A stretch of DNA of 64,000 nucleotides from Macrostomum hystrix (Eukaryota > Platyhelminthes > Macrostomidae), in the NCBI GenBank assembly GCA_950097015.1, contig CATNEN010000039.1, positions 7,208,501 to 7,272,500 of the forward strand. Reading direction: 5' to 3'. Below are positions 35,327 through 47,588 of this stretch, piece by piece. A model generated the notes under the pieces. That model saw nothing but the letters and a program-made list of their open reading frames with translations, ran no database searches and was not told the DNA's origin. Within the stretch, counting starts at the first letter, position 1, and each line of letters begins with the position of its first letter. A program made the translations under genes and the position numbers.

Positions 35327-36181
35327 TCAGGCCACAGAGAAGGTCATCTCCAGCACGTCGTCGATGCCCGCGCGAATCACATCGCCGGCCTTGACTGGCC
35401 CGACACCCGACGGCGTACCGGTCAGGAGGATGTCGCCGGGCTCCACGGAGATCCTGGCTGCCACGAAGGCCAGCAGGCGGGGCACGGGGAACAGCATCTG
35501 GCTCAGCTGGCCGCTCTGGCGCTCCTGCTCGTTGACGCGAAGCCACAGCCGGGTGTGGGGCCCGATGGAACTGGGCTGCAGTGGGGGGTCCTGGGCGCTG
35601 ATTGGACAGGAAGTATCGAAGCACTTGGCCAGCGTCCAGGGCAGGCCGGCCGACTTCAAACGGTCCTGCGGAGTTTGTCGAGTTCGAGGCAGGTAGTAAT
35701 GATAATACTTGCAGGCAGGAGGCTGCGGGCACTGCCACAGAAATTCTACATATTTAACTCACCGCTGAGAATAAATACAAGCCCCAAGCCATTCTCTCCG
35801 CGGCTGCGCCAAAAATTAATGCGGCTCACCAGTCTATTAGTGCGTGAGTCTGGCACCACCAGTCAACCAGCTCACCTGCATGAGTCTGTCAGTCATGTCC
35901 AAGCACAGAGTGTAGCCAGCCACAGCGGCCATGGCCTCCTCATCGGTCACAGCCGGTCCAGACAGCCGCTTGCCGATGATAACGGCCAGCTCGACTTCGT
36001 GATGAATCTCGCTGGTGTTGGGCGGCAGCCGGATGGGCCCGCTGCCCTCCAGCAGCAGCGAGGAGGCCGGCTTCATGAAGATGACCGGCTCGCTAGGCAC
36101 CCGATTGCCAAGCTCGGCGGCATGTTCGGCGTAGTTTCTGCCCACCGCAATGATCTTGCGGCACGAGCGAATTATGCTGGC
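35327..36181 (-). CDS. FAHD1: FAHD1-like acylpyruvase / oxaloacetate decarboxylase
   Basis: Exons 35876-36181 (102 codons) and 35327-35665 (112 codons plus stop) join in phase 0. The total of 214 aa compares with about 220 for animal FAHD1; the first few residues must come from an upstream exon I could not place, because this exon opens with an acceptor (AACTTGCAG). Motifs: GRNYAEHAAEL (catalytic His/Glu lid), SEPVIFMKPAS, HHEVELAVIIGKR and LCLDMTDR (metal ligands Glu, Glu, Asp), GLPWTLAKCFDTSCPIS, GDILLTGTPSGVGPV. The family hydrolyses acylpyruvates and decarboxylates oxaloacetate in mitochondria. All key residues are present. A frameshifted tandem duplicate lies downstream on the same strand. 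Confidence 0.85.
35725..35815 (-). mobile_element. SINE family A fragment in FAHD1 intron
   Basis: GCAGGAGGCTGCGGGCACTG followed after a deletion by CAAGCCCCAAGCCATTCTCT and CCGCGGCTGCGCC. These are the reversed 3' end and central part of family A. It is internally deleted and lies within the 210-bp intron 35666-35875. Confidence 0.65.
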
Positions 36182-36319
36182 CTGCAAGTTGGCGCAAGGA
36201 CATATATAGGCCTGCTTAAGTGCAATCTTGGAGCGGTGCGGCTGACTTGTGCGAGGAAGAGTTTTATGGGTGAGTATACAGTGAGAGTGGTTGGGTGTTT
36301 TGTGATTTGTGGATGGAAT

Positions 36320-36670
36320 GCGCTTTGTAGGCGAGTGTACATCGGGAGTAGTCACTTGTGCATTGAAGCCTTCTATGGTCGAGTGTACATCGGGTGGGGT
36401 GAGTCACTTGTGCATTGAAGCATTCTATGGTCGAGTGTACATCGGGAGTGGGGTGGAGGACTTGTGCATTGAAGCATTCTATGGTCGAGTGTACATCGGG
36501 AGTGGGGTGGAGGACTTGTGCATTGAAGCATTCTATGGTCGAGTGTACATATGGAGTGGGGTGGAGGACTTGTGCATTGAAGCACTCTATGGTCGAGTGT
36601 ACATCGGGAGTGGGGTGGGGGACTTGTGCATTGAAGCATTGTACTTTCGAGTGTACAGTGGGAATGGGGT
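36320..36670. repeat. Minisatellite, 54-bp unit
   Basis: About six copies of a 54-bp unit containing GTGCATTGAAGCATTCTATG and GTCGAGTGTACATCGGGAG. The GTGTACATCGGG core recurs in other arrays (37.4-37.7 and 47.7-48.2 kb). Confidence 0.9.
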
Positions 36671-36689
36671 GGGTGAAGTCTGGCTTCAA

Positions 36690-37429
36690 CGGAGTTATTA
36701 ATTGGCTTCAGATAAAGTACACTGTGAAGACTATAATGGATACAAAAAAGCAGAAACGGATAAAAAACCAAATAATTCTGAAATTCTCGCACGCAAAATA
36801 TCAATAATCACTCTGTTGACTGATTCATGATTGATTCGTTAGTGCCATTTTGCGACAATATACTCGACTTAAATTCCATTTTATATTTGTTGCAGTTAAT
36901 GGAAATTTTATATACTATCAGAAGACACAGGTAGCATTGAAAATTCATGAGTTAATGACTGATTTAACAATTTAACATTGGCGACAGTGAAACAACAAGC
37001 AGGATTATTAAGTACAAGGAGCAGTCAGTCGCTAGCAAGAATCTGGAGGCAATTCTACTAATCACATGTAGTGAGGCTACTTATTAAGTAGTATGCAGAT
37101 TTATACATATTTTGTTACGTACCATGAAGAGTGGAAAGTTTTGCCAAAAACAGATGAGATTTGAAGACTGAGTAATGGGAGCGATCAACTCGAGTACCAG
37201 TAAAATTGCCACTTTTTTGCCATTTGGCGACTGGGAAAAATACACATATTTTAACAAGTAATACGTTGAGAGTATTGTGTTGCTGGTGTGAAATCAAGAT
37301 GGTGGATGGGTTTTGGTTTATGTGGAGTGGGGTTGGTGCAAAATGCACATTTAGAAAATTGGGATTGGCTCAATACGAGCGAATGCACATTAAAAGTGCA
37401 GGATTGGCCTGAAGCTCTAATGTACATCA
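36690..37429. other. Intergenic between FAHD1 and PPP1R21, nothing recognised
   Basis: AT-rich, no supported exon. From about 37310 on, single diverged copies of the GTTGG...AATGTACAT repeat theme appear before the array proper. Confidence 0.45.
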
Positions 37430-37680
37430 AAGAAGTGAGGATAGACAAGAGTAAATTGCATTAGAGGAGTGAGGTTGGCCAAGCGGGAATGTAATTTATA
37501 GGAGTAAGGTTGTCAAAAGCGTGAATGTACATTAGGGAGAGGAGTGAGGTTGGCCAAGTGTGAATGTACATTAGAGAGAGGAGTGAGGTTGGCCAAGTGT
37601 GAATGTACATTAGAGAGAGGAGTGAGGTTGGGCAGGCGAGAATGTACATTTAAAGAGTGGGGTTGGTCTGAAAGTTGAAT
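37430..37680. repeat. Minisatellite, ~39-bp unit
   Basis: About six copies of a unit with GGAGTGAGGTTGGCCAAGTG and TGAATGTACATTAGAGAGA. The best copies are 39 bp; outer copies are diverged. It is about 150 bp beyond the PPP1R21 stop codon. Confidence 0.85.
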
Positions 37681-37833
37681 GTACATTCGAAGAGTGAGCT
37701 AAATTAAGAACACATGTGTAAGAGACATTTACGATTTTCACGAACGAATTTGGAATAAGCCTCAAAGAATACAAATAGGTGAGTTTGGAAGAAGTTTCAA
37801 AATTTCAGAGTCGGTTTATGCGCAGACAGTTGA

Positions 37834-40800
37834 TCACCGTTTCTTCTTGGCCACCGTGGAGGAAAACTGCGCCCTCAGGCCGTTCATCTCGTCCTCCTTG
37901 CGCTCCAGCTGACGGTTGAGCTCGCTGACGTGATCGGAGATGGCGGCCAGCTGCTCCTCGTAGTTGCGCCGCGTCGTCTCAAACTCTTCGCGGCACTGGA
38001 AAGCGGCGTCTTTGAGTCCCGCCGCCTCGTTTAGAGCCAGCAGAAGGCGCTGATTGGCTGTCTTGGCGGACAGCTGGGCGTGCATGAGGCGCGAGTCCAG
38101 GCGCTGCAGGGCCGCCTCGGATTCGGCGCATTTGGTTTCTAAGAAAGCCGCCCGCAGCTGGGCCACGGCTGCCAAGGATGAGTCATCGTCTGCGATTGAC
38201 GCAAATGCGGGACTTGACTGCTGCTGCTGCTGCTGCTCCGGAGTCTGAGGCGGGGTTGGCTGCAGCGCGGACGTTGTTGGAGGCGATGGAGACGACTGCT
38301 TGGTGCCCATGCGAGTTGACATCATCTGGACAGTTAAGTTATGGCAGCAAGGTAGAGAAAGGACAGGGAGGGTTGTGTGATAATAATATTCTTGGGGGGT
38401 TGTGGACACTGGCTCAAACCTGAGCACACATAGGCTCATGGCTACCTATGCAGGTTTGGGCCTCGCCGCGGATTCGAGCTCAGGGGCCTTGGTGCGAGAG
38501 CCCGGTCAGAGTAAGGGTTGAGAGAAGAGGTAGAGCTGGCAATGCTAACCTGAGCCTCCAGCATCCATCGCTCCCGGTCCTTCTCCAGCTGGGCAATGCG
38601 AGCCTGCTGACTGCTCAGCCGGGACTCCATCAGCGCCAGCTGGTCCTGCTTCCGCTGAAGCTCCTCGCGCAGCCCGGCCAGCTCTGCGGCGACGGCGGCT
38701 TTCGCAGCTTCATCGGCTTCAGCAGCGGTGGGCGAGGCGGACACTGTTGTGTTTGCTGATTGTGACGGCGGCGACGGCGACAATGAGCGGGCGTTAGTAA
38801 CATTATTACCGCCGGCAGAGGACAATGTTGCAGAGGAGAACATCAGGCGGGAGGCGATCAGGTCACAGTGCTCGCTCACCTGCAGGAAAATGTCAGGGCA
38901 AATGACATTTGACAGATAATGACATTTGACAGATAATGACATTTGACAGATAATGACATTTGACAGATAATGACATTTGACAGATAATGACATTTGACAG
39001 ATAATGACATTTGATAGATAATGACATTTGACAGATAATGACATTTGACAGATAATGACATTTGACAGATAATGACATTTGATAGATAATGACATTTGAT
39101 AGATAATGACATTTGATAGATAATGATATTTGATAGATAATGACATTTGATAGATAATGACATCTGACAGATAATGGAAGTTGAAATAACATTTGACAGG
39201 TAATGGCAGATAATCACAATTTGAAATCTGACATAATGAAATTTTTCTGACAATACGCTCGTATGACATTTGACAGCAGGTGACAATTGGCATCAATTGC
39301 CAGTTGATAGTCCCGTGTCGCTAGCTCACGCCAAATGCCAAACGCAAAGTACAAGTGTACCCACCTGAGCAGCCAGAAGGTCGGCTTTGGCTAGCAGGGC
39401 GGCAGCCGCGGTGAGGCAGGCCCTGTTCCCGGACCCGATTTCGTCAGCTACTCGCAGAGCCGCCTCAGCGTTGGCTTTTCTTTCGCAGGCGTCGAACACT
39501 CGTCGGCAGGCCGTGGCCAAGTCACCGAAGCGCCGTTTGACACAGTCGGCCAGCTGACTGCGCGATGCCATAGCCGGCGAGGACTCCGCAGTCTTGTCTA
39601 ATCTGGCCAAGGCGCGCAGAGCGTCGGGCAAGTCGGCAGTCAGGCTGCGGCAGAGGTCGGCATTCACGGACTGCAGCTCAGGGGACAGGTGCTCGGCGGA
39701 CACGGCGGCAAACAGCGGCTCGGCCAGGTCAGCCAGACGGTCTGCCAGCAGCGGGCAGAGGTGCAGCAGCGCCAGCAGCTGTGTGTCGGTGGCCAGCTCG
39801 GGCCTATCGGCTGGCAGCTCCGAGCACAGGGCTCGAGCCGCGGCAACGCAGGCCCGCAGCTGCCGGCTGGCCGGCTCAGTCCAGCTGCCGGCTGAGCGGA
39901 GGCGGGCCTCGGTGTGCAGATGAAGGTCGACCAGCGATTTCAGCGCCCTGACCAGGTTGGGAGTGTGGCTGCGAGTCCACTCGGACCAGCGGCGTGCGAT
40001 CTGGAGCGGGCGGGCGGAATCGCATTTAGCTCATTGCTTTATCAGATATCCACTGAATGAGAGAGGTCAGGAGTTCGAATCGCATTTATTTGGGGCGCTG
40101 CCGCGAAGAGAAGGCTTGGGGGGCTTGTCGTGCAATTTACGCCCTTGACGCCTGCGTACAGTATCTGTGTGCGTGTGTGCTCACGAGTCAGCGAAATCGA
40201 ATGTGGAGGCAGGAGGCAGAATTGCCTCCTCGCTGGCTTCAGGTCAAGTATCACCAAATGATGTGCCACTGCCCGCAGCTCTCCTGCAAAAAGTTATTAT
40301 TTATTATACAGCTGGGGTAGAAGATTGAATGGGATCTCCCGCATCTGTCCACGGACTGAAATTCTGTACACAGTCTTTGCAAGCTGCGGCAGGCTGGCTT
40401 GGGCAATGCGGATAATCGAGATTTTTACAATTAACAAATATAACGAAGAACAAGGAGTTTCAATTCCAAGGTCCATTTCATACCTGAGCCTCCTCCGAGT
40501 CCCTGAGCAGTCCGGACAGCAGCTCAGCGTCGCGTCTGAGTCCCGCAGACTCGTCTAGCGCCTCGGCAAGCGCCTTGGCCGCTGACTCCGACCTAGCCGC
40601 AGCCGCAGCAGCTTCCGCCGCCAGCCGGTCGCACTCGGCTCTGGCCAGCCGGCGAGCCTCGGCGGCTTCGCTCAGGGCGGCATCGCGGGCCGCCTTTGCC
40701 AACGCCGCGGCTTCCTCAGCCGCCGACAGCTCATCGGCCTGGCGCTCCGCAGCGGCTTTGGCGGCTTCTTGGCGCGTCAGCAGCTCCTGGTGCAGGCGGG

Positions 40801-41780
40801 CGTTCTCCTCGATCTTGCGCTGCAGCTCCTCCTCCAGGACTGGATCGCCGGCTGCTGATTCGAAGAGAAGGAGGCAGAATAATTACTGACAATAGCCTGC
40901 TGATACTACTGCTCATACTACTGACGATTGGAGCAATAATTACTGACAATAGCCTGCTGATACTACTGCTCATACTACTGACGATTGGAGCTCACCACGA
41001 TAATTACATCTCTATTATCCCGTACTCAAATCACAATCACTCAAATTTATTCTATACCCTACTCAAACTACTAGTCCCTACCCGAATTACTATTCCCAAT
41101 TCAAACCAATAATGTCTAGTATCCCCTACTCAAATGTATACTATACCCTACTCAAATGTATACTACACCCTACTCAAATGAATACTATACCCTACTCAAA
41201 CTACTAACCCCTACTCAAATTAATATTCCCTACTCAAATTAATATTCCCTACTCAAATTACCATCCCCAACTCAAATGTTTACTATCCCCTACTCAAATG
41301 TATACTATACCCTACTCAAACTACTAACCCCTACTCAAATCACTAGCTTTATACTCAAATCTTTCCTCTTAACACAGGCGCCATTTCCTCACCCCCAGGT
41401 CTGTGCTTGGATCCGCCACCGCCGCCACCGTGCTGATGCTGCAGCCGCCGCAGAGCCTCCAGTGACTCCTGCAGCTGGTCAACCCGTGCCTGCAGCTGCC
41501 GATTGAGCAGCCCAAGCGAGTCGGCTTCAACCTCGCGCTTTCTCAGCGTCTGCTTAGCCGTATTCAATTCCTCGGTGAGCTGAGCACTTCGCTTCTGCTC
41601 TTCCAGTACGCCGCTCTTCAGCACAATGACCTGCTGGCGGGCCTTGCTGTACTCGATGGCCAGCCGTTGGTAGCGCTCCTGAGTGGCGCTGCCGCTGGGA
41701 CTCGGGCTGGCACTGCTGGGGCCAGGGCTGAGGCCCGGAGTGCCAGTCAGGTGATTCTGGCGCTGCTGCTGCTGACTCAT
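37834..41780 (-). CDS. PPP1R21: PPP1R21 (KLRAQ motif) endosomal coiled-coil protein
   Basis: Five exons: 41393-41780, 40484-40854, 39365-40000, 38550-38879, 37834-38325. Phases 1, 0, 0, 0 all match, giving 738 aa against about 780 in vertebrates. The N-terminal EYSKARQQVIVLKSGVLEEQ and RKREVEADSL correspond to the vertebrate KLRAQ region. Exon 2 opens EEELQRKIEENARL, exon 3 has LVRALKSLVDLHLHTEARL, exon 4 ends QLEKDRERWMLEAQ, and the last exon ends with RRNYEEQLAAISDHVSELN and KKKR. In vertebrates it is a subunit of the FERRY complex on early endosomes and a PP1-binding protein. Coiled coils dominate. The acceptor of exon 2 is a CAGCAG pair, so one alanine may be optional. Exon 2 is unusually Ala-rich and exon 5 carries a poly-Gln run. 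Confidence 0.9.
38455..38515 (-). mobile_element. SINE family A fragment in PPP1R21 intron 4
   Basis: CTCGCCGCGGATTCGAGCTC followed by AGGGGCCTTGGTGCGAGAG is the reversed tRNA-like head of family A. Only this head is recognisable. Confidence 0.6.
38895..39175. repeat. Minisatellite, 17-bp unit
   Basis: About 16 copies of TGACATTTGACAGATAA (17 bp), a few with TAGA. It is in PPP1R21 intron 3 and begins about 15 bp from the acceptor of exon 4. Confidence 0.94.
40005..40290 (+). mobile_element. SINE family A copy in PPP1R21 intron 2
   Basis: A variant tRNA-like head (box B AGGAGTTCGAATCGC) precedes the family A body TTATTTGGGGCGCTGCCGCG, GAAGGCTTGGGGGGCTTGTCG, and the 3' end GCCACTGCCCGCAGCTCTCC. 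The tail AAAAGTTATTATTTATTATA follows. It begins within a few bases of the exon 3 splice acceptor at 40001. I found no clear target-site duplication. Confidence 0.75.
40879..40990. repeat. 56-bp direct duplication
   Basis: AATAATTACTGACAATAGCC and the following bases to GACGATTGGAGC occur twice in tandem with 56-bp spacing, just inside PPP1R21 intron 1. Confidence 0.85.
41110..41360. repeat. Irregular repeat of CCCTACTCAAATNTATACTA
   Basis: Roughly 11 imperfect copies, 18-24 bp each, sharing CCCTACTCAAA. It is in PPP1R21 intron 1 and fills most of it together with the duplication beside it. Confidence 0.8.
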
Positions 41781-41964
41781 TTGGACCCAGCTCTGATACT
41801 GGCTAGAATACTGAGACCCGACTCTTCAGTGCTGAAAGTTTTTTTGGAAAAAATTGAAACTTTATGGAACGAAATGTCATTAAAGCAGAGATTTTAATAA
41901 GGCAACACTTAACAAAGCAAGTGAGCAATTATTAACTTTAAATTTTAATTAGGCAAATTTTCCG

Positions 41965-42720
41965 AAACTCTACAGAACCGAAAAATCCCGAATCTTCACA
42001 GAACCGAAAAATTCCGAAACTCCACAGAAGCGGAAAATCCCGAAACTCTAAAGAACCAAAAAATCACAAAATTCAACAGAACCGAAAAAACGAAACTTCA
42101 CCGAAAAAAAGCAAACAAAACCCCACAGAACCGAAAAATCTCGAAACTCAACCGAAGCCGAAAATCCCGAAACTTCACAGAGACGAAAAATCCCGAAACC
42201 CCACAGAACCAAAAAATCCCGAAACCCCACAGAACTAAAAAATCCCGAAACCCCACAGAACCGAAAAATCCCGAAACTCTAAGAACCGAAAAATTCCGAA
42301 ACTCCACAGAAGCGGAAAATCCCGAAACTCTAAGAACCGAAAATTCCCGAATCTTCACAGAACCGAAAAATTCCGAAACTCCACAGAAGCGGAAAATCCC
42401 GAAACTCCAAAGAACCAAAAAATCACTAAACTCAACAGAACCGAAAAAAACGAAACTTCACCGAACAAAAAAGCAACTAAAACTCCACAAAAAAAATCCC
42501 GAAACCCCACAGAACCGAAAAATCCCGAAACCCCACGGAACCGAAAAATCCCGAAACCCCACAGAACCGAAAAATCCCGAAACTCTAAAGAACCGAAAAA
42601 TCCCGAAACTCTAAAGAACCGAAAAATCCCGGAACTCTAAAGAACCGAAAAATGCCGAAACTCAACAGAACTGAAAAATCCCGAAACTCAACAGAACCGA
42701 AATAAAAAGCCGAAACACCC
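41965..42720. repeat. Minisatellite, 26-bp unit
   Basis: About 29 copies of CGAAACCCCACAGAACCGAAAAATCC (26 bp) with many point variants and a few short copies. It lies upstream of PPP1R21, between it and the APP-like gene. Confidence 0.92.
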
Positions 42721-43913
42721 CAGGAAGAAAATAAACTACCTGAAACACCCGCGAGATTTATATACGTAAAGCCGTGGAGGGCTTTAGCCATCCGAAAATA
42801 AAACGAAATGAATGAGCCTCAATTATTGCAAGAATAAATCTAGAATTCCAAATTATTTCGGAAAAATTGTAACTCAAATAAATATAGAACACTCGAATGA
42901 TCACTTGTTGGAGATATCTTGTGAGGTATGTGTAAACTTCTTGTGGGGTATGTATATTTTTTGTTAAAATTTAGAAGATTTTTTATCGTCATAGTTTCAC
43001 ATTCCTGATCAAACATTTAAAATAACCTGATGAAATATAGTGACAGAACGATGGGGTTTTGATTCTGTTTAAAACTTTGTTAGTTCATAATTTTAACAAA
43101 ATTTAAAAGATTTCGTTGCAACCAGTAATAAAATGAACAACATGCTCGACAAAAAAATCAAAATTGTCTTATTTTTTTCGAGAAATTCGTGTAGCAAATA
43201 AACTGGGCAAAAAGGTGCTAAGTTTAATGTTGTCCGTAGTATTAATTGATAGTCATATTTACATGATGTGTTAATAAAATAAACAGGAAATTTTGCATAG
43301 CCGTGTTCACAAACAATTAATAAAAAGTTTAATTTGTTAGCTCAGTGGAATTTTTTGAATCGCATTCTGTGCATATACTACTACACGGAAGAGTAGTAAA
43401 TAAGTATTAACTAATTATCAATAAAGCGTGCTAATATAAGAATATAAGACAGAATTATAAACGCGAACACTAGATACATGAGTTTGCTAGTTTATTTGAA
43501 GCTGCGATCTAAAAAGCAGAGAATAAAAGCTGTTTAAAATGGTAAACAGAAAAAGCATAAAACCAATTGTGCAGATATGATAAGATTATTGAAAAAAAGT
43601 GATAATAAAAAATTAAATTTAGACGTAAAACGCGTACTACACTACTGATCTAAAAAAGAGTACAACGTCGAGTAGTATAGTTACAAAATCTTACTCAATG
43701 GACCCTTAGGGGCGTTTTCATAAAAATGTTGCTTCTTGAATATATTTAAACACTTGAAATTGTTAATAAAAAAACAAACAGACAGCTGTTCAGAGGAACG
43801 CAAACAGAAAAACAAGCAATAACGGAAAAAACACAAACTAAAATTGTCTTTTTTTCTCAGAAACGAAATTCTTTCGCCATTGTCTAAAGAATCCTCACAA
43901 CTGCTCAGCGGAA
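42721..43913. other. Intergenic; likely APP-like 3' UTR on its right side
   Basis: AT-rich, no gene. The right part should be the 3' UTR of the APP-like gene. A candidate polyadenylation signal on - is TTTATT at 43491-43496 (AATAAA in sense), about 420 bp past the stop. Confidence 0.4.
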
Positions 43914-46900
43914 TCACTTCTCCTCGTAGAATTTGTAGGTGGGATTCTCGTATCCGTTCACCTGCATGCTGGCCAGGTGGGCATCGCCAAGGTAGGCCTT
44001 CTCCGGATGCAGAGTGGGATAGCTGTACGGGGCGTCGCAGCATCGCCTAGCCGAGGTTGGCTCATCGTCGTCAACTAGGGACAGCTTGTAGCCCTTGCCT
44101 GACTTGACATTGGCGCCGTAGACGGTGCGACAGATACGCACGGTGACAAAGATGACAACCAGGGTTAGTAGGAAGGCCAGCGAGCAGAAAATGACGACAA
44201 AGATTAGAGACTGATTCGGATGGCGCCTCTGAGTTTGCTGCTCGGCCGAGGTTGATTCGTAGGACACAGGCGAAGCTTCTTCCTGACGGTGCTTGTCGTT
44301 GATGTGGCGAACGGCATCCGGATCAATCTCTAGGTCGTGCTGGCGCGGATGCTGGCGCGGGCTGGAGGCGGGCAGCGCGTGGACGCGGAACTGTTTGACA
44401 ATGCGAGAGCTCCGCTCATGGTAGAGACGCAGCAGGTTGTCGAAGCGCTCATCAAGCCTGGAAGGTAAGACAGAGAAAACTATGATTTTATTATGTGGAA
44501 TCCTGTCAGCAGGAGTGACTAATGGATAGCCAGAACTGTCAGTAGGAGTGACTCATGGATAGCCAGAACTGTCAGTAGGAGTGACTCATGGATAGCCAGA
44601 ACTGTCAGTAGGAGTGACTAATGGATAGCCAGAACTGTCAGCTGGAGTGACTAATGGATAGCCAGAACTGTCAGCAGGAGTGACTAATGGATAGCCAGAA
44701 CTGTCAGCAGGAGTGACTAATGGATAGCCAGAACTGTCAGCAGGAGTGACTAATGGATAGCCAGAACTGTCAGCAGGAGTGACTAATGGATAGCCAGAAC
44801 TGTCAGCAGGAGTGACTAATGGATAGCCAGAACTGTCAGCAGGAGTGACTAATGGATAGCCAGAACTGTCAGCAGGAGTGACTAATGGATAGCCAGAACT
44901 GTCAGCAGGAGTGACTCATGGATAGCCAGAACTGTCAGCAGGAGTGACTCATGGATAGCCAGAACTGTCAGCAGGAGTGACTAATGGATAGCCAGAACTG
45001 TCAGCAGGAGTGACTAATGGATAGCCAGAACTGTCAGCTGGAGTGACTAATGGATAGCCAGAACTGTCAGCAGGAGTGACTCATGGATAGCCAGAACTGT
45101 CAGCAGGAGTGACTCATGGATAGCCAGAACTGTCAGCAGGAGTGACTCATGGATAGCCAGAACTGTCAGCAGGAGTGACTAATGGATAGCCAGAACTGTC
45201 AGCAGGAGTGACTAATGGATAGCCAGAACTGTCAGCAGGAGTGACTAATGGATAGCCAGAACTGTCAGCAGGAGTGACTCATGGATAGCCAGAACTGTCA
45301 GCAGGAGTGACTCATGGATAGCCAGAACTGTCAGCAGGAGTGACTAATGGATAGCCAGAACTGTCAGCAGGAGTCACTCATGGATAGCCAGAACTGTCAG
45401 TAGGAGTGACTCATGGATAGCCAGAACTGTCAGCAGGAGTCACTCATGGATAGCCAGAACTGTCAGCAGGAGTGACTCATGGATAGCCAGAACTGTCTTC
45501 AAGGGAGACTCATGGATATGGAGAGAAGAGATAGAAGCAATCTCGCAAGTAAACGGCGGGAGTAGCTGTTACTGAGAATAACACTATCCGACGCCTCGTC
45601 ATCTAAGCAGTAGCTAACCCCTATGAGCTTACTTCGGTGGGTAGGAATTGTCCGAGGCGCTGCTGGCGGTAGCCTCAGCCAGCTTTTTGTCGGCCTTGGC
45701 CAGGACAGACTCGTAGCGGGCGAGCTCGGCTGACACCACAGACAGGTCCAGCAGGCGGCGGAGGCCGGCGTCGGCGCCGGCGTCGTTCAAATCGGAGCGC
45801 AGAGCCGCGGCATGACGGCGCAGAGTGGCCAGGTGGGAGTTGCTGAGGTGCGCCGATAGGCGATCGGCCCGGTTGGCCAGGCGGACAATCTGGGGTGGTC
45901 ATAGGTACACGCTTGACACAACTTGGCGACAATTTTGAGGAAACAGTCCAACCGTTACAGCAGTGGTTGTAGCCTAGTGGTTAGACTTCAGCGTCGGGTT
46001 CATGACTAGAAGGCCCGGGGTTCGATTCCCGACTTTACTGGAACAGGTTATAATCTTCAGCAAGACACTTAACTTTGCTTTGCTTCAGTTCACCCGCTGT
46101 TAAGTGGGTACCAGAATCAGTTAGGGTAATAAAGGGTGGGTGTGGCGTCCCCCCAGTCCATGGACTGAACAGCGGTATGCAGCCTTCAGATGTACTCCAT
46201 TATTATTATTAATAATTAGTAGCCCAGAGACTTCCTAGGAGAGATCTAATCTCGAAGCCCAAAAAATATTTGCAGGAGGCTGCGGGCAATGGCACATCAT
46301 CACAGCAATGGCACTTCCCGCAGCCAGCGAGGAAGTGATTTTGCCCATTTCGCTGACTCCTGAGCACACACGCACACAGATACTGCACGCAGGCACACAA
46401 ACACACAGGTGTGTACATCTGCCCTGACTTTCTCATCGTCAGGCAGTGTACACTCTCACTGTGCCTTGGAGGTTGGCCCTCATAGGCGTAGATTCTACAA
46501 CAAGCCCCCAAGCCTTCTCTCAGCGGCTGCGCGCCACATGAATATTGTCCTCTCCGCGGAATCGAGCTCAGGGACCTTGGCGCGAGAGGTAAACGCGTTG
46601 CAAGCGCTCTGCCACTGACCCCCAACCTTAGCCCAAAGAAAACCGTTTGTGTCCTTTGGCAAGATTGTTTCAGTACACCTAGCATCAGCTGGGCTAGAAA
46701 TTTCGTTGAGTGTGGCGGCCACAGTCACCAGTCCACGGACTGGAGGCCCCTCGAATAGGTGTGCCTCTGCCACTGGCTTGCTGTAATTCCTACCGATCAA
46801 TTCCATTCCCTAGATTTTTCCACGCACCTCTCGCGTGATCAGGCTGGCCAGCCTTGAAAAGTATTTCTTGGCGGCCTTGGCGTTGCCCTCGGCGATGGAA

Positions 46901-47556
46901 TCAGCAAATAGGCGCTTGACCTGGTTCAGCTTGCCAACCAGCAGCAGGTTGATGCGCTGCTGGTGCACGGAGTCCAGCTGGTCGTGCTCGGCCTCTTCCT
47001 CGCGCTGGACGGACAGGAAAGAGCGATTGAACTGTTTTTCAACCTCGGCTAGGAGACGCTGGGCGCTGTCTGGGTCGCGCGAAGACAGGCCGAGAATGCG
47101 CGACTCGGCCTCCTGCAGCTCCTTCACCATGGCGCCTTCGCGAACAGCCTGCGGGATTGGTGGGCGGCTGAGGTTGTGGGTCTGGGAATGCTTTGAATAG
47201 TTTAGGGATAAATATGAGGGTCTGGGATTTTTAGGGGATAAAAATGAGGACCTGCAAAAATTAGTGGAAATATTTGAGGAGCTTGTGTTCTTAGGATAAA
47301 TCTTTGATTTTAGACTAAAGAAAATTATATTAAGGGTGGGAAAATATTTATATTGAAAGCCCGAGCCCCTACCTGATGATGCCGCAGGCCCCGCTTGGCG
47401 TCCAAGAAGCGCTCGTGTTCTGAGTGACCAGGCTCGGTGGGGACCGCCAGGTAGCGCTGGTAGCGGGCCTCGTCAGCGTCTTTGCCAAGGCCGAGCAGAT
47501 CGGAGGGAGACTCCAGTTCGAATGCGCGACGCTCGAATTCAGCGGCGGCGGCGTGG

Positions 47557-47588
<32 letters not shown>

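Noticed and set aside
46209-46806. Frames of 69-158 codons at 46.2-46.8 kb
   Set aside because: They are readings of the SINE family A copy in APP-like intron 3. The same peptide fragments recur at other SINE A copies.
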